The translations under genes and the position numbers were made by a program. Below, in pieces: positions 35,501 to 46,704 of a DNA stretch of 64,000 bases. The stretch is taken from contig NC_052349.1 in NCBI RefSeq assembly GCF_009727055.1, positions 36,299,109 through 36,363,108 of the forward strand, read 5' to 3'. Numbering within the stretch: the stretch's first letter is position 1; every line of letters begins with the position of its first letter. The notes beneath the pieces were generated by a model that worked only from the letters and a program-made list of their open reading frames with translations, ran no database searches and was not told the origin of the DNA. This stretch comes from Benincasa hispida (taxonomy: Eukaryota; Streptophyta; Magnoliopsida; Cucurbitales; Cucurbitaceae).

Positions 35501-35873
35501 GTCCTTCATCACTCGATTACCAAAATACTTGATATCAAGTTCATACGAGGACTGCTGGTTCTGATCAACTCGTGTTGGAGATTGCCACAAACCAGTCATC
35601 CTTCGAAAAAGTGACAACCTTTCCACAAACAGAGAATGACATTGAGTCTGATCTCGTCTTCTTCACTTCTCTCAGCAACATGTGATGGATAATTAGGCTG
35701 TTAAATACCATGTCAACGTCTACAAATCACCCAAAAACTATTCTCTTGAACATGTCCAACTGCCTTGGCGTAAGCTTCTCATTCACAATCTTGTTTGCAT
35801 TAGCAATGTGGGCCAAGCTCGTTACTTGACCGGGAAATTGGTCGGCTTCAGGTATTCTTAAACGTGTTGCCAT
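32560..35873 (-). pseudogene. MULE-borne DUF1985 / Ulp1 (C48) cysteine protease gene, decayed
   Basis: A minus-strand ATG at 35873 opens MATRLRIPEADQFPGQ and leads into a DUF1985-like domain: QLDMFKRIVFG, then IIHHMLLREVKKTRSDSM, and after a frameshift VYYTEVTMMGKNKQKNAVDL, SLDWGTIIWEMTL and KYSLRGFPQMFQ. There a GTAAAT donor near 35165 and a TTTAG acceptor near 35085 let the frame continue as VWTYEILASLIVGNIAE. A linker with acidic repeats (34421-34690) and a likely coiled coil (34120-34230) follows, then a basic segment near 33560-33640. The protease domain has VDFVYMAMNISDH (catalytic His at 32929-32931, next codon TAG for Trp), INKGHIFVFDS (Asp) and GSLDCGIFAIKLLE (Cys at 32699-32701). 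Multiple frameshifts and stops prevent expression of a full product. In this family the protease is carried by the transposon and its role is unproven. Confidence 0.88.
34421..34690 (-). repeat. In-gene tandem repeat coding an acidic motif
   Basis: Three imperfect copies encode NDEVVRVEGGDEPEHFEH-like units, two of them followed by a DAEYGGGKRK-type spacer. All three minus-strand frames stay open across the repeat, and the Glu/Asp-rich frame fits the linker of the DUF1985/Ulp1 protein. Confidence 0.8.
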
Positions 35874-35954
35874 CTTAAATCACTCCTGCATGAAATAAAG
35901 ATTCAATCAATAAACTCCTTCAGAAAAAAAAAATTGTAAAACAACATTCTGTTT

Positions 35955-36345
35955 AAATCTCGCTGATTCGCTCTAGCTAGACTCGCTCTCGCTAGATTCG
36001 CTCTCGTCGGTGTTGCTTTCTCTGGTGTCCCTCTCTTCGGTATCGCTCTCTCCAATATCGTTCTCTCCGGTATTGCTCTATTCAATATCGCTCTCTCCGG
36101 TGTCACTTTCTCTAGTATCACTCTCTCTGGTGTCACTCTCTCCGGTATCGCTCTCTCTAGTAACTCTCACATATCTCGCTCACATTCTCTCTTTTTACTC
36201 GTCTTCAACCACATAACACATCGAAAACCAGAAAAACAAACAAAAAAACCATAGGTTCACAGTATTTCTAAACCTTAGAACGACCCACCCTTTCTGGTGT
36301 CGCTCTCTCTAGTATCACTCTACCGATTTCACTCTCACTTATCTC
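35955..36345. repeat. 15-bp tandem repeat (tcgctctctccggta) near the right MULE end
   Basis: About a dozen copies of a tcgctctctccggta-type unit occur at 35960-36165, and shorter runs recur around 36290-36345. The array is upstream of the protease gene start. A purine-rich counterpart (gagagagcgagattgaaagcgag) lies near the left end at about 29395-29475, so both subterminal regions share an inverted motif. Confidence 0.8.
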
Positions 36346-36677
36346 GCTCACAAACTCTTTCTACTCGTCTTCAACCATAGAACACATCGAAAACCAAGAA
36401 AAAAAACAAAAAAAACTATATCAGTGTATTTCTAAACCCAGAACGATCCACAAAGCTCCATTACCGATCAGTGTAAGACATTTTCAGGCACAATTTGAAA
36501 GATTTACCGATCGGATTCGATTTGTCAGCGGCAGTAGAATCGTTTGCAAGTCGAAATGATGGATTCTAAAGAGTTTTTTAGTTTATGAGCGATACGAAGC
36601 CGTTAGCCTTGGAAAATTTGAATGAAGAGTTTTTAGTTTTGGTGGGTTCTTAGTAAAAAGGTAAGAAGACGAAGAAG

Positions 36678-36801
36678 TAAGGGCAATTTACGTAATTTGG
36701 TATGGCGATGATGTCAGCAGAAGGTCAATTTACATTATTTTTTAAAAATAGATCATTTGACATTTTAGACCCAAAAATTGGGTCATCCGTACAAATTTCC
36801 C
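36678..36801 (-). repeat. MULE right terminal inverted repeat
   Basis: Its reverse complement starts gggaaatttgtacggatgac and parallels the left repeat for 124 bp. Confidence 0.93.
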
Positions 36802-36810
36802 CTCTCCATT

Positions 36811-36978
36811 CTCATATTTTTTTTTAATGGGCTCCTTTAATCTTTTTAGTTGCAATGCAAGATTTCCACATGCCAATGATTTTACTTAGAATTTTTGTAA
36901 TCATCGGGGAAAAAAAAACTTTGTTTTCTCCATTTTCTTTTTAAAACATGAAGATTTTATTTATTATTTTTATTTTTA

Positions 36979-37018
<40 letters not shown>

Positions 37019-38010
37019 GGATGGAAGGATATAGTAGGATCATGATAAATTAGGATATCTTGACCAAAAACTTAATTTATTATGATTAGGATTAGTTTCC
37101 ATTATTAATTAAGATTAGGATTAGTGTTCATAGTTTATTGAGATTATGATTAGTTTCTTTAATTAATTAATATTAGGATTAGTATGCTTTTCAATTTTTT
37201 ATAAATAGAGAAATCATACAACTTTTAATTGATAGTAAAAACTTTGATTTTATTTTTGGAGATTTCTCTTATTTTATCCTTAGGCTACATCATTTTATCT
37301 TTTCCAAATCATGTAATCTTTCAAAATACTTTGGATATCTTTCTTTCGTAAGAGTCCACCCAACTAATGAAGATTTGGTTCTTCATGAATATTAAAATAT
37401 AAATATTGTTATTTTGAAAATTTTTCCTTCAACTTTATCTTGAGGATAGCTCGAACACAAGGTAATATTATTAATTTTTAAAACATCAGGAAGGAAAGCT
37501 ATAAGATACTGAAAGCTTTCAAGTTTTTCATATCATCATTAGATAATTTTAACAGTCATGAAAGCCTCCGAAAGAGATAGTCGTGTTTGGTAAATTGAGA
37601 TATATTGGTTTTTCTAAATTTAAAAGAAAAAACCTTGTTATCTAAAAATTAAAAATAATAAAATAATAAAAATCTCAAAATTTATTCCGCTTAATTCACA
37701 TCGATCCAAGAGATAGATTGGTTTTTCACATTTTTCTAAATTTAAAAGAACAAAAAATCATGTTATCTAAAAATTACAAGAAAAAAATCAAATCAAATTA
37801 AAACTTCAAATTTCAAATCAAAGTTTGCTTTTAAATGACTAAGTTAAATCTTCAATTTCTGTAATGTATTTTTTCTCATTTTCTTCTTCTTTATATATAT
37901 TGGTTTTGGTTTTAACATCATAGACTAATTAAAAGTGAAATTCAAATCGCGTGGACTGCACAGGTTACTTTTGAAATCAAGTTTTGATGTTTAATGAGAT
38001 AATTTAGCTT
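36811..38010. other. AT-rich intergenic sequence with an (ATT)n microsatellite
   Basis: An ATT run occupies about 36978-37016. Around 37030-37180 the word attaggattagt recurs at irregular spacing. No gene is seen. Confidence 0.5.
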
Positions 38011-38280
38011 TTGTTTGGTAATTATTTTATTTTTTATTTTAGAAACTAAGTCTATTTTCTCTCCATTTTTCACCATGATTTGCATTTTCTTGAGTACAAT
38101 GATTGAATTCTTAGCCAAATTTTAAAAATAAAAATAACTTTTTAAAAACACATTTTTTTTTGTTTTCAAATTTTGGCTTGGTTTTTCAAACTATTAGTAA
38201 ACTAGTGTCTATAGGCTTACTTTTCAAAAACAAAAACAAAAAATTAAAAAATAAATAAAATGGTTATAAAACACAGCCTT
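38011..38280 (+). mobile_element. AT-rich MITE of the family tripled at 59851
   Basis: It runs from ttttgtttggtaattatttt to aaaatggttataaaacacag. Internal landmarks (aagtctattttctc, gtacaatgattgaattctt, caaattttggcttgg) occur in the same order in the three copies at 59851-60665. Confidence 0.65.
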
Positions 38281-38340
38281 AGAGATATATGTTTCCTCAC
38301 AAAATATCAAATTTTTTAATATATATATTTATTTATTTAT

Positions 38341-39300
38341 TGTAACGACCTGACTTTTTGAGAATTATTACTGGGTCACTACCACGGTGTATGAAATCTT
38401 GAACTAAAACTAGTTGAACAATTAATTAAAAGTAAAACTTTTACAAATATGTAAACCATCACTAAGAACATAATTTAAGAACACTAATGCAAAGTTTAGT
38501 TCGATATCCCTAAAGTATTGTTTAAACATAAATGAATAAAACAAAATAAAACATTTAAATTTAAAATTACTAAACTCAATTGTTCCCTCTTAAACTTTTA
38601 AAACTTCTTAAGATATGATACTGAAAGCGACTTTCTAGTCCCATATGACACTATCATCATATCTCCCCACCATGCTCATGTACTTAGCCTTTACTTTGAA
38701 GGGAAAAAACATTTAAAGAAAGGTTGAATGTATAAAATACTCAGTTAGTAATCCCAATATTGAGGTCAGGCTATGCAATCACATGTAAACATGAACTTAA
38801 ACAACTTTATGCTAGTGGGACCTACAAGTTTTTCATTCCTGGCTCACTTTGTTTCTTTCCTCTAAGTGTGCATCGATTTCATATATACCATGTCTCATGT
38901 ATATCACTTTCATAATACATAGAACCTTTTGGACATGCACACTCTCACACATCCCATGTAGACTCTAAGGATGTGCACCACTTTCGTAAACATAGTTATA
39001 TATACCACTTTTGTGTACACATAACCCACTGAGTGTATACCATTTTCGTACACCTCAATTCTCAATATTAGGTATGTATCACTTTCATAGATACCGACCC
39101 TACCACATCACTATCATGCACTAGAGTCATTGAACATGCACCATTTTCGTGCAGTAAAAAACTATGGGAAGGAAAATAGATCACATACCAAATTTTAATT
39201 TCATGTAACAGTCGCATGACATACATTCATAGTTTCATAATAAATCACATGAAAAACATGTACATCAACATATATCTAACTTTTATCTCGCATTGTAGCG
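38341..39300 (-). repeat. Gypsy LTR fragment (inverted)
   Basis: The plus strand starts TGTAACGACCTGAC, the inverse of an LTR end like the GTCGTTACA at 5229. Near 38738-38790 the inverse of the tagcctgact...gggttagttattaagta segment (4800-4850) appears. About 38880-39150 holds loose tandem repeats with accactttcgt cores, comparable in position to the arrays of the 2917 LTR. The right border is not defined and the LTR 5' half is missing. Confidence 0.6.
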
Positions 39301-39343
39301 TTGAGGTATTCTAATAGTAGTGTCACTTTCCTCGAAATTAAGT

Positions 39344-40690
39344 TCAAATAATTAATCTCCTTGCCAAATCATTAAATCTCTCACATAAAATCTCGGGAAT
39401 TAATTGTGATGAACTACACAAATAAATTTGTAAAAGGACCGAATCAGTGATTTTGATGGACATACCAAATTTATTTCCTAATTCAGAAGTATATGGTGTG
39501 GCATTAAGCTTATGAATTTTGGACATCACTTTTTTTCCATACACCTGGGTTTGGAGTATCAACGAATAACATTGATGCATTTCACCAATTCATAGTAATG
39601 TTCTTCCATCCCCTGAATTGAAAAAAATACGCATAGTTTTCAACTTTGTATTTAATTAATAAGTCTTTGATAATATATATATATAGAGAGAGAGGGATTC
39701 AGAAAGATAAACGATAATGTTACCGTAGAATGAACTCGTTCAAGTGCAAATTGAATAATGTAATTGCCAAAAGAATCTTGAGCAACATTAGGAAGGTCAA
39801 TTGAATGGGCTAATTCCATAATGATTTTGACAACTTCCTTTTGTTGACCAATTTTCAAGAATTTCTTCATCACATTGCAACCAAATTTACTCTCGCAAAA
39901 TCATTGAATTTCCTCTCCAATTATCCCACTATGCATTCTGTTACATCTTCAATGTGGAGCCCAATTACATGTTCAACCACATAGTTCCTATACCAAAATT
40001 TAAACAAATATAGCCATATTAATTAATTAATTAATTAATATATCTTCTATAGTAAGAATTATATTAAATTACAAGTTTAGGTAGTACTCAAATACTTTAA
40101 CAAATTTCTATCAATGTCCTAAGCTATGAATTTTGTATCTTATAAGTGCTTCAACTTTAATTTCTATTTCAAATATGATGAGGCAAGAATTTATAGACAT
40201 TAAATTGAACGTTTTGAACACTATTGCATAACTTATTTGTCACAAGTATGGAAGTTTAGAGAGTAAACTAAACTCAACCCTTAAAAATCAAGAGTACATA
40301 TTACAAAGGAATTAAACTCACCATATTTGTCATTTGCTAGAATGGGCAAGTTTATTATGACACTGTTGAGTAAAACTATTACAAAGTTAGCTCCTATAAA
40401 ACTTGGGCAAATACAATGTTGTATAATCATACGACATCTTGATTGGTTTGTGGCGATGGCTACGATGTTTTTTGCCATTGCATTAAAAATAGATTGCATG
40501 TAATTATTTTAGACACAAATTAAACTACAACAAAATAAAAATAAAGATAGATCTAAAAAAATGGTTTTCTAAAGGCTTAAAATCATATATTACAGTATTA
40601 TATTATATGATGGGAAATTTGAAATTACCTGTCTAGTGAAATCATCATTGTTAATCAATGACTTCATAGTCGTATTCCTGTCAAAATTAA
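39344..40690 (-). pseudogene. Pumilio (PUF) RNA-binding protein pseudogene, several exons
   Basis: On the minus strand, exons read in order. About 40640-40690 gives NTTMKSLINNDDFTRQ before a GTAATT donor. 40324-40499 gives IFNAMAKNIVAIATNQSRCR and INLPILANDKYG before GTGAGT. About 39690-39994, after TATAG, gives NYVVEHVIGLHIEDVTECIV, a stop, then FGCNVMKKFLKIGQQKEVV and AQDSFGNYIIQFALERVHS before GTAACA. About 39340-39610, after a CAG acceptor, gives MEEHYYELVKCIN, a frameshift, and LILQTQVYGKKVMSKIHKL. These are consecutive PUF repeats and the C-terminal cap of a plant APUM-like protein, which binds mRNA 3' UTRs and controls decay or translation. A nonsense codon, at least two frameshifts, and no AG acceptor before the 40499 exon mark it as a pseudogene. 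The N-terminal part was not found. Confidence 0.83.
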
Positions 40691-40699
40691 TCATCCAAG

Positions 40700-41504
40700 T
40701 TGAAGAACAAAATCACAACTTCAAATTAAAAAAATGGTTAAATTAATTATACACTAAATTTCTATAGTTTTGGAAGTTAGAATTTATTTCCTATAATACC
40801 TCATAAATATAATATTCTCATATAATAATTCATAGTAGGGTTTTTATTGAACTTTTACGAAGGTTTTAAATTTTTCCAAATAGTGAGAACTAAAATCTGA
40901 CTTTTCTTATTTTCTTATCTAATATTTAACAGTTTAGGTTTGTTTGGTCCGTAATTTCAATCGGGTGGACTGAGCTTTACTATTTCTTGACAATTCTCTC
41001 GTTTCCTCATTGTTAGTGTTAATTAATGTTATTGTAATAGCACTTGAATATTAAATATTAATGTAATAGTATTTAAGATGATGATAATTAGTTTTAGGTT
41101 ATTCTGAATGTAAGAGGTGATTTGGTGTATTTTAAACTTTGTATTTGAAATTCATAGTTCATCTTCTTTATATTGTTGGTTTGAGAAACATTAATGTAGT
41201 TCTCCAATATTTTTCCATTTCTTAAATTTACAATTACAATATGTTTATTATTTCCAAAACCTTAAGGAGACTTTAAACTTAGTAAGAAAAAAGAAGATGA
41301 GTAAGAAATAGTAAAGAAAAAAGAAAAAGGTATTAGGACATACTCGTAGAGATGATTGGAAATATAAAGAAAGAGAAAATTGTCTGAAAGCAAAAGGGAT
41401 TGTAAAATTGTGGTGATTTGTTGTTGATTGTAACAATCAAACACAACCATGGAAAATTGATATCCATGGGATGCACCATCAGAAACGGAATATTTAGTAT
41501 CACT
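40700..41504. other. AT-rich sequence, no gene recognised
   Basis: This could hold upstream intron sequence of the Pumilio pseudogene. Short minus-strand frames near 41248-41659 are low-complexity and run into the LTR, so they are not genes. Confidence 0.4.
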
Positions 41505-41576
41505 TTGTTTATCATCGTTTCTTTCATTCTTAATTCCAAATTCTTATATCCCAACAATAATCTTCGAAGATCGCAA
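41505..41576 (+). repeat. Left copy of a ~70-bp flanking duplication (ends with CGCAA)
   Basis: The stretch ctttcattcttaattccaaa ... aacaataatcttcgaagatcgcaa is repeated with a few differences at 43444-43522. The last five bases, CGCAA, are also the target duplication of the LTR that starts at 41577. Confidence 0.8.
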
Positions 41577-43443
41577 TGTTGGGTTTTATGTCCTAAAAAC
41601 TCGCAGTTTGTAAAATAATAAACATTTTCTATTATCAATATACTTATTATTGATCTCATAAATTGTATGAAAGTCTAAATCCAATAAACTAAGACCCATA
41701 ACTATTGTATGAGTACTTGAACTTTATATGGAGACATAAGAGTGGATCGGGTTCGAGTAAATAGTCAAAATGATCTATGGTATGTGAGTGAGGTTGAGTA
41801 CCTTATTCTGGTAACACCATTAGATGCGGCCTACTCTGTAGTTGTTACAAAGAGTTGTAAAGTGCTACATACGATATAATTCTAATTCGTACATGTTATG
41901 ACATGAGGAGCGGGGGCATCTTATGCAATGAGTTTGCATAAGATCAAGACCAAGAAATGAGTCACTCTTACTTTATAACATTGTTTACTGTTTAAGACTG
42001 ACTATTTCACCTAGATGACCTAAGTTAACTCGATCTTAATCCTGAGCTAGCTATGAACTCCTGTTTGTTCGGGATTATCCTTTGATCTGCAAACGATGAG
42101 AGTAGTCCAACAACACTGCTCAATAAGATTCCCATTTCAGGGGTAAAACCGGATAGATAGCTGAGGACATAGGGTACAAGACGGAGTTCACACCTACCCG
42201 ATTTAGGGATAGAAGAAAGGTTGTTCTCTCAAGTACTGAATCCATGTCTTGAACAAGGGGCTTCACCCTCTCAATGGGCTGAGAGAGTTTGGTTTAGTGA
42301 TTGGATCACAAACCAGTTGTTCATTAGAGGATCAGTAGGGACTTGAGGAATAAGACATAATCTCGCGGGTAAAACAGATATTTGACCCAGCCGTTATTAC
42401 GAACAACTTGTGAATGGTCGACTTGCTGATTATGGTTAAATCATGTGGACATAATATATCTACAGTGAGGGGAGTGCGACTATGGGCTTTAGTGGAGTGA
42501 CTCATAGTTAACGAATGAAGATTAATTTGGTCTAATGAGTTTAATCAATTAATCTCGGATCGTTGGAGCCCATGATCTATAAGTCCGCGAGGTCCCCCTA
42601 CTAGCTCGTAACGAACTAGCTCTAGAATAGCATAATAAGTTAATTTGAAACGTTCAAATTAGAATTAAGGGATTTAGTAATTATATGAGATATAATTATA
42701 TGTTTAATTTTAGAATTAAACGAAATAAGAGAATTTATATATTTAAATATGATTTAAATATATAAAGATGGATATGTGTTAAAATTAATTTAATATTTGA
42801 TATTAAATTAATTAAGTTTTATTTAATAATTAATTTATGAAATTAATTAAATTTTCATTTTTAAAATCAAAATAGATTTTATAAAATCAAATTTTGATGT
42901 TTAGATAAAATTAAAAAATTAGAAAACCAAAAACACACAAAATGGAAAAAAGAGTTTTTCCATCATCCATCACCTAGTAGCTCACATATGAAGCATTATC
43001 ATTGTCTTGTCTTCTCCAAGCATGAGCTGCAACTCATGCAACTCTTCTCTTTGCATGTTGATCTACAATATAATGAAGAGATTGGAGTGAAAATCGGACA
43101 TGCAATCCATAGAGAATTTTAGAGAAAATTCAGTTTGAAGAAAGGTTCTTCAACAAGGTTGCTACAGTGAGCATTTCTCCTTCTACCCTTGATTCAAGCT
43201 TGTTTTGAGTCTCACAACTCAATCTAGAGTACTAAGAGAATAGTGGGGAAGATCTTGAGGTAGTTTACAATAAGATTTGAAGAAGATAGCAACTAGTAAA
43301 GGAGCTTTGTAGGAGTTCTACAAGAGGTATGTCTTGAAACTCATGTTTTTTCTGCAAAAGCATGCTTTATATTTTGCCAAAATTAATGAATTTGAGTACT
43401 TAGATGATCCTTGTGCTTCCGCTGTTGTTGTTACAATCCTACA
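41577..43443 (+). mobile_element. Solo copia LTR (1.87 kb) with CGCAA target duplication
   Basis: It begins TGTTGGGTTTTATGTCCT and ends CAATCCTACA. CGCAA lies on both sides (41572-41576 and 43444-43448). Landmarks match the solo LTR at 46705 and the right LTR of the 14236 composite throughout. No primer site, polypurine tract or coding sequence adjoins, so it is a solo LTR left by recombination between the two LTRs of one insertion. Confidence 0.88.
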
Positions 43444-43522
43444 CGCAACTCATCTCTTTCATTCTTAACTCAAAATTCTCATCTCCCAACAATAATCTTC
43501 GAAGATTGCAATATCCTTACAT
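43444..43522 (+). repeat. Right copy of the ~70-bp flanking duplication
   Basis: cgcaactcatctctttcatt ... aacaataatcttcgaagattgcaa parallels 41505-41576. Because the homology far exceeds the 5-bp integrase duplication, a tandem duplication probably existed before the LTR inserted at its junction. Confidence 0.75.
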
Positions 43523-44299
43523 CGTCATCGCATACTTTGACAATAAGTCAAAGTTATTATTTTGTTCCTTATGACAAACCAAGAGAATCACAAACTATTC
43601 GTCTGACTTCTTTCATCCATATTTTCACTATTCATGATAATCAACAAATGTTATTCAAAATCAATTCTTAACCCTAAATTTTGTTTCTCTTCGACACCTT
43701 TAAATACTAATTTCCTCACTTTTATCTCACTCTTATTATTCATTCTTTTTATTTCCTTTTTTATCTTATTCTATTTTAATTTCTGTCTTTTTAAAAAACT
43801 TTCCTTAACCTTCTACACCAAATTGTATCCCACCCAATCTTGTATATATTATATGTTTCTCTATTTTTTTTTTTTTTTTTAAATGTAGTTATCAACTATC
43901 TTCTTTTTTTAATTGTTTTAAAAATTTCCAAAACTAGCTTCTACTTTTATATAATATAATTAAGGATATTTGTAATAGATAGTAAAATAAGGGGAAAAAT
44001 CTAAAAATATATCATCTTTTTAAAATATTTGTAAATATAGAAGTATGACTAATCAGCTTTTAAATTGTTTTTCTAATTTCCAATTTTGCTCTCGCTTGTC
44101 TTGTTGCAGACCTTTTTTTTTAAAAAAAATTATTCTCTTTCTTCTTCTTTTCTTCGTTTCTTTTTTTATTTTCTTTCTTTTCTCCAGTATTTTCTTCTTC
44201 ACTTTTTTTTTTTATTTTATTTTCTTTCCCCGATTTTTTCTTCTAATATTTGTTTCTTCTTTTTCTGTGATGTAAATTTTTGCTTCTTCTTCAAAGAAA
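43523..44299. other. AT- and T-rich sequence, no gene recognised
   Basis: It includes T/C-rich tracts at about 43720-43890 and 44110-44270 that give Phe/Leu/Ser-only frames. The 86-codon frame at 43411-43671 straddles the LTR edge and has no known features. Confidence 0.5.
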
Positions 44300-45502
44300 A
44301 TGGTCGTTGAGTTATGCAAATTTTTCTGTGATCTCTGTGCAAAAACAATATCTATAGGAGATTTGGATCGATTATGAAGAGACATTATAATCATACTTTG
44401 TAAGTTAGAAAAAATATTTTCACCGACATTTATAAGAGAAATGCAGTGCACATTGGTACATCTTGAACAATTGCATGGAAATTAAATCTTATCGAACGTA
44501 AGTATTGAACATTCTATTGTAATTGGTTATTTTGATATAAAGTGTAAAATATAAAATTGAGACACGTCTGTTACTTATAGACAATATTTGAGACTAATTC
44601 GACATGAAGCTCAAAGTCAGGATGATTTATACCGAAGGCACCAACGAGACTTTCCTGATTGGTTCAAATCTCATGTAAGTATGAGTTCAAAAGACAAATA
44701 AAAATTCACTTGACTACTAATGACAGGTGACATTACTTTTTAAGATCGATTGTATTGTACTGGATTAACGGGTTCTTTCATTGCGTGAAAAATGGAGATA
44801 TGTCTAATGACATATATTCACTTGTGATAGAGCCAAGTTCAGAAGCGCACTCATACAGTAGATACATTGTTAATGGAGTATGTTATCATAGTATTGAGCG
44901 TGATAATTGTCGGAGTACACAAAATAGTGGGATCATGGTGCCTTTAGAAAATGAAGCTGGAGGTGATCTCCATAATTTCTATGGTGTTTTCAATGAAGTA
45001 TTGGACTTTCAGTATGCGAAGAGAAGACGTGTAATTATGTTTAAGTGTACTTGGTTCAATACAAACCCTAAAAAGACCAACAGAGAACACATGGATTTGG
45101 GGTATATATATCAATTAATACAACTCGTCATTGGTTTATTAACGAGCCTTTTGTATTTGCTAGTCAAGCCAAACAAGTGTTTTACATAGATAATCCTAAA
45201 TATGGTAATAATTGGAAAGTGGTGTAAGTGGTCCAAAACAAACGTGTGCGGGACATGCTAGAAGCAGAAGAACGTGAGAATGACCAACATGAGTTGTTAG
45301 AAGTGGTGAATAGTATTACTTACATAATCGATAAATCAATGAAAGATATCAGTTTATGTAGAGTTGATGTCGATCCTATAGTCGTAGAAAAATGGATAAT
45401 TCAGCGAGTTGATGATGACTTCATAAATGACAAGGAAGAGGATGTACAATCATCTTCTAATAGGAGTTTGAGTTTCAATGAACATCTTAATGATACAGAA
45501 TA
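44300..45502 (+). pseudogene. CACTA (En/Spm) transposon protein remnant: DUF4218 and DUF4216
   Basis: An ATG at 44300 reads MVVELCKFFCDLCAKTISIG, then DLDRL, a stop, RDIIIILCKLEKIFSPTFI, which matches the DUF4218 segment of plant TNP2-type CACTA proteins. After an intron-sized AT-rich stretch, QRDFPDWFKSH appears near 44640. The long frame 44755-45189 is DUF4216: YSRYIVNGVCYHSIERDNCR, TQNSGIMVP, FYGVFNEVLDFQYAKRRRVI. After a frameshift VFYIDNPKYGNNWKVV leads into 45228-45502, an acidic tail. The TNP2 transposase core (DUF4206/Transposase_21-like N-terminal part) is missing. It may be the body of the element whose 3' end is at 52395-52932, but an LARD and solo LTR lie between. Confidence 0.85.
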
Positions 45503-45588
45503 AGCATGTAAATATGTATTTTTATTTTTCATTTCATAACTTACATATTTTTGTATAATATATATATTATTGTTTACACAGGAACTAA

Positions 45589-45860
45589 GGGTGTTCAAAA
45601 AATCCGATGACTCGAAAACCAATCAACCCAACCTAACCCGTGCAGGTTGGGTTGGGTTATCAACTCATTTGGGTTAGGTTGGGTTCAAATAAATGAAAAT
45701 TTTATGGGTTGGGTTGGTTCATGGGTTTATCTAATATAACTCAAACCAACCCGGATTTATTATTAACTTTAAAATATATTTTTTTCTTACTTATAACACA
45801 ATTATTTATACATATATTGATTTTAATTTTATTTATTTCCAATATTCTTCGTCGCAATAT
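45589..45860 (+). mobile_element. GGTTGGGTTGGG-type MITE, truncated
   Basis: It starts GGGTGTTCAAAAAATCCGAT, continues with aaccaaccca/ggttgggttggg palindromes and the segment acaattatttatacatatat, all in the order seen at 61071-61587. The right end is missing. Confidence 0.7.
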
Positions 45861-45895
45861 TCTTTTATTCTTCGCTGCAAACACATTACCTCATA

Positions 45896-46699
45896 GCATT
45901 TAGCTACAAGTCCCTAAGTTCGACCTCGGATCACCCCAAGAAACTTGCGATCTTGTTATACTTGGCGAAAGAGCAAGAAAACTTGTGGCAGGAACGCATG
46001 GTCATCGCATAGATTCTTAGACACATATTGCATATCCTTTAGTCCAACTCATGACCAGGGATGCATGGAGAACGAATGTATATCATGAGATGAATGCATA
46101 TTTATTCACTCCATTTTCCACGCATCAAGTTTTTGGTGTCGTTGTTGGGGACTTGGCAGCTAATAGTTTGTTGAGTTTTGTGTTTTCGCAGGCACCCTTT
46201 TTACCTTGGGAGTATTGTAGCTTGTGCGACCAAGTTGCAAACAATATTTGAAGTGTAGGCGATGCGCCGAAAACCAATATTGACCCCGAGATAGAAAGGC
46301 TATCAGTCGCATGAGCTAAAAGCAGTTATAAGCGCGTGACGACCATCATGAGCCCAAAAATTGCCGGAAGTTCCAATGGTCAGGGTGAACCTCTTGACCC
46401 AAGCAGTTGAGATCAATCTCCTGCATGGAAGACTCCTTGCGGTGGCATCACTCCAATTTCTCCAAGGACGTCTTCTGCTTTATATATTTACCCTGCTTTC
46501 TTAGTTTAGTTTATTTTTATTATTGTTGTTTTGGATATGCGGCTGCTTTCTTGGATGTGGTGCGTTCGCTCCTTGGAGGTGCGATAATAATTCTCCTCGG
46601 TGCGAAGTTACAACAGAAGAATTCTCTCGATCATTCAACGCATGGCTCTGACCGCATGAATTCTAAAGCATGGTCGCAAGTGTATTCTACTCAAAGGTT
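45896..46699 (+). mobile_element. 5' part of a coding-free gypsy derivative
   Basis: This is an LTR end (to about 46128), a tRNA-Asp-type primer site at 46134 and leader sequence. It is interrupted at 46705 by a solo copia LTR and resumes at 48535. Confidence 0.6.
46134..46152 (+). other. Primer binding site (tRNA-Asp type, diverged)
   Basis: TGGTGTCGTTGTTGGGGAC matches TGGCGCCGTTGCCGGGGA-type sites of Athila/Tat gypsy elements except for C-to-T changes, the pattern expected from decay of methylated cytosines. Confidence 0.7.
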
Positions 46700-46704
46700 C
46701 TTTT

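Larger units (their letters stand above)
28886..36801 (+). mobile_element. Complete 7.9 kb Mutator-like element (MULE) carrying a Ulp1-type gene
   Basis: The ends are near-identical terminal inverted repeats of about 124 bp (28886-29009 and 36678-36801), starting GGGAAATTTGTAC. Flanks are ctctaccatt at 28876-28885 and ctctccatt at 36802-36810, a 9-bp Mutator-type target duplication with one inserted base on the left. Inside are a MURA transposase pseudogene (plus) and a DUF1985/Ulp1 protease pseudogene (minus), pointing toward each other and separated by AT-rich and repeat sequence. MULEs carrying Ulp1-like proteases are a known plant group (Kaki/Kaonashi type). Both genes are decayed but the TIRs are well kept, so it could in principle have been mobilised in trans until recently. 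Confidence 0.93.

Noticed and set aside
35903..36136. 77-codon frame with repeated PERxILE motif
   Set aside because: It encodes the 15-bp tandem repeat (five codons per unit) and lies upstream of the protease start at 35873 without protein features.
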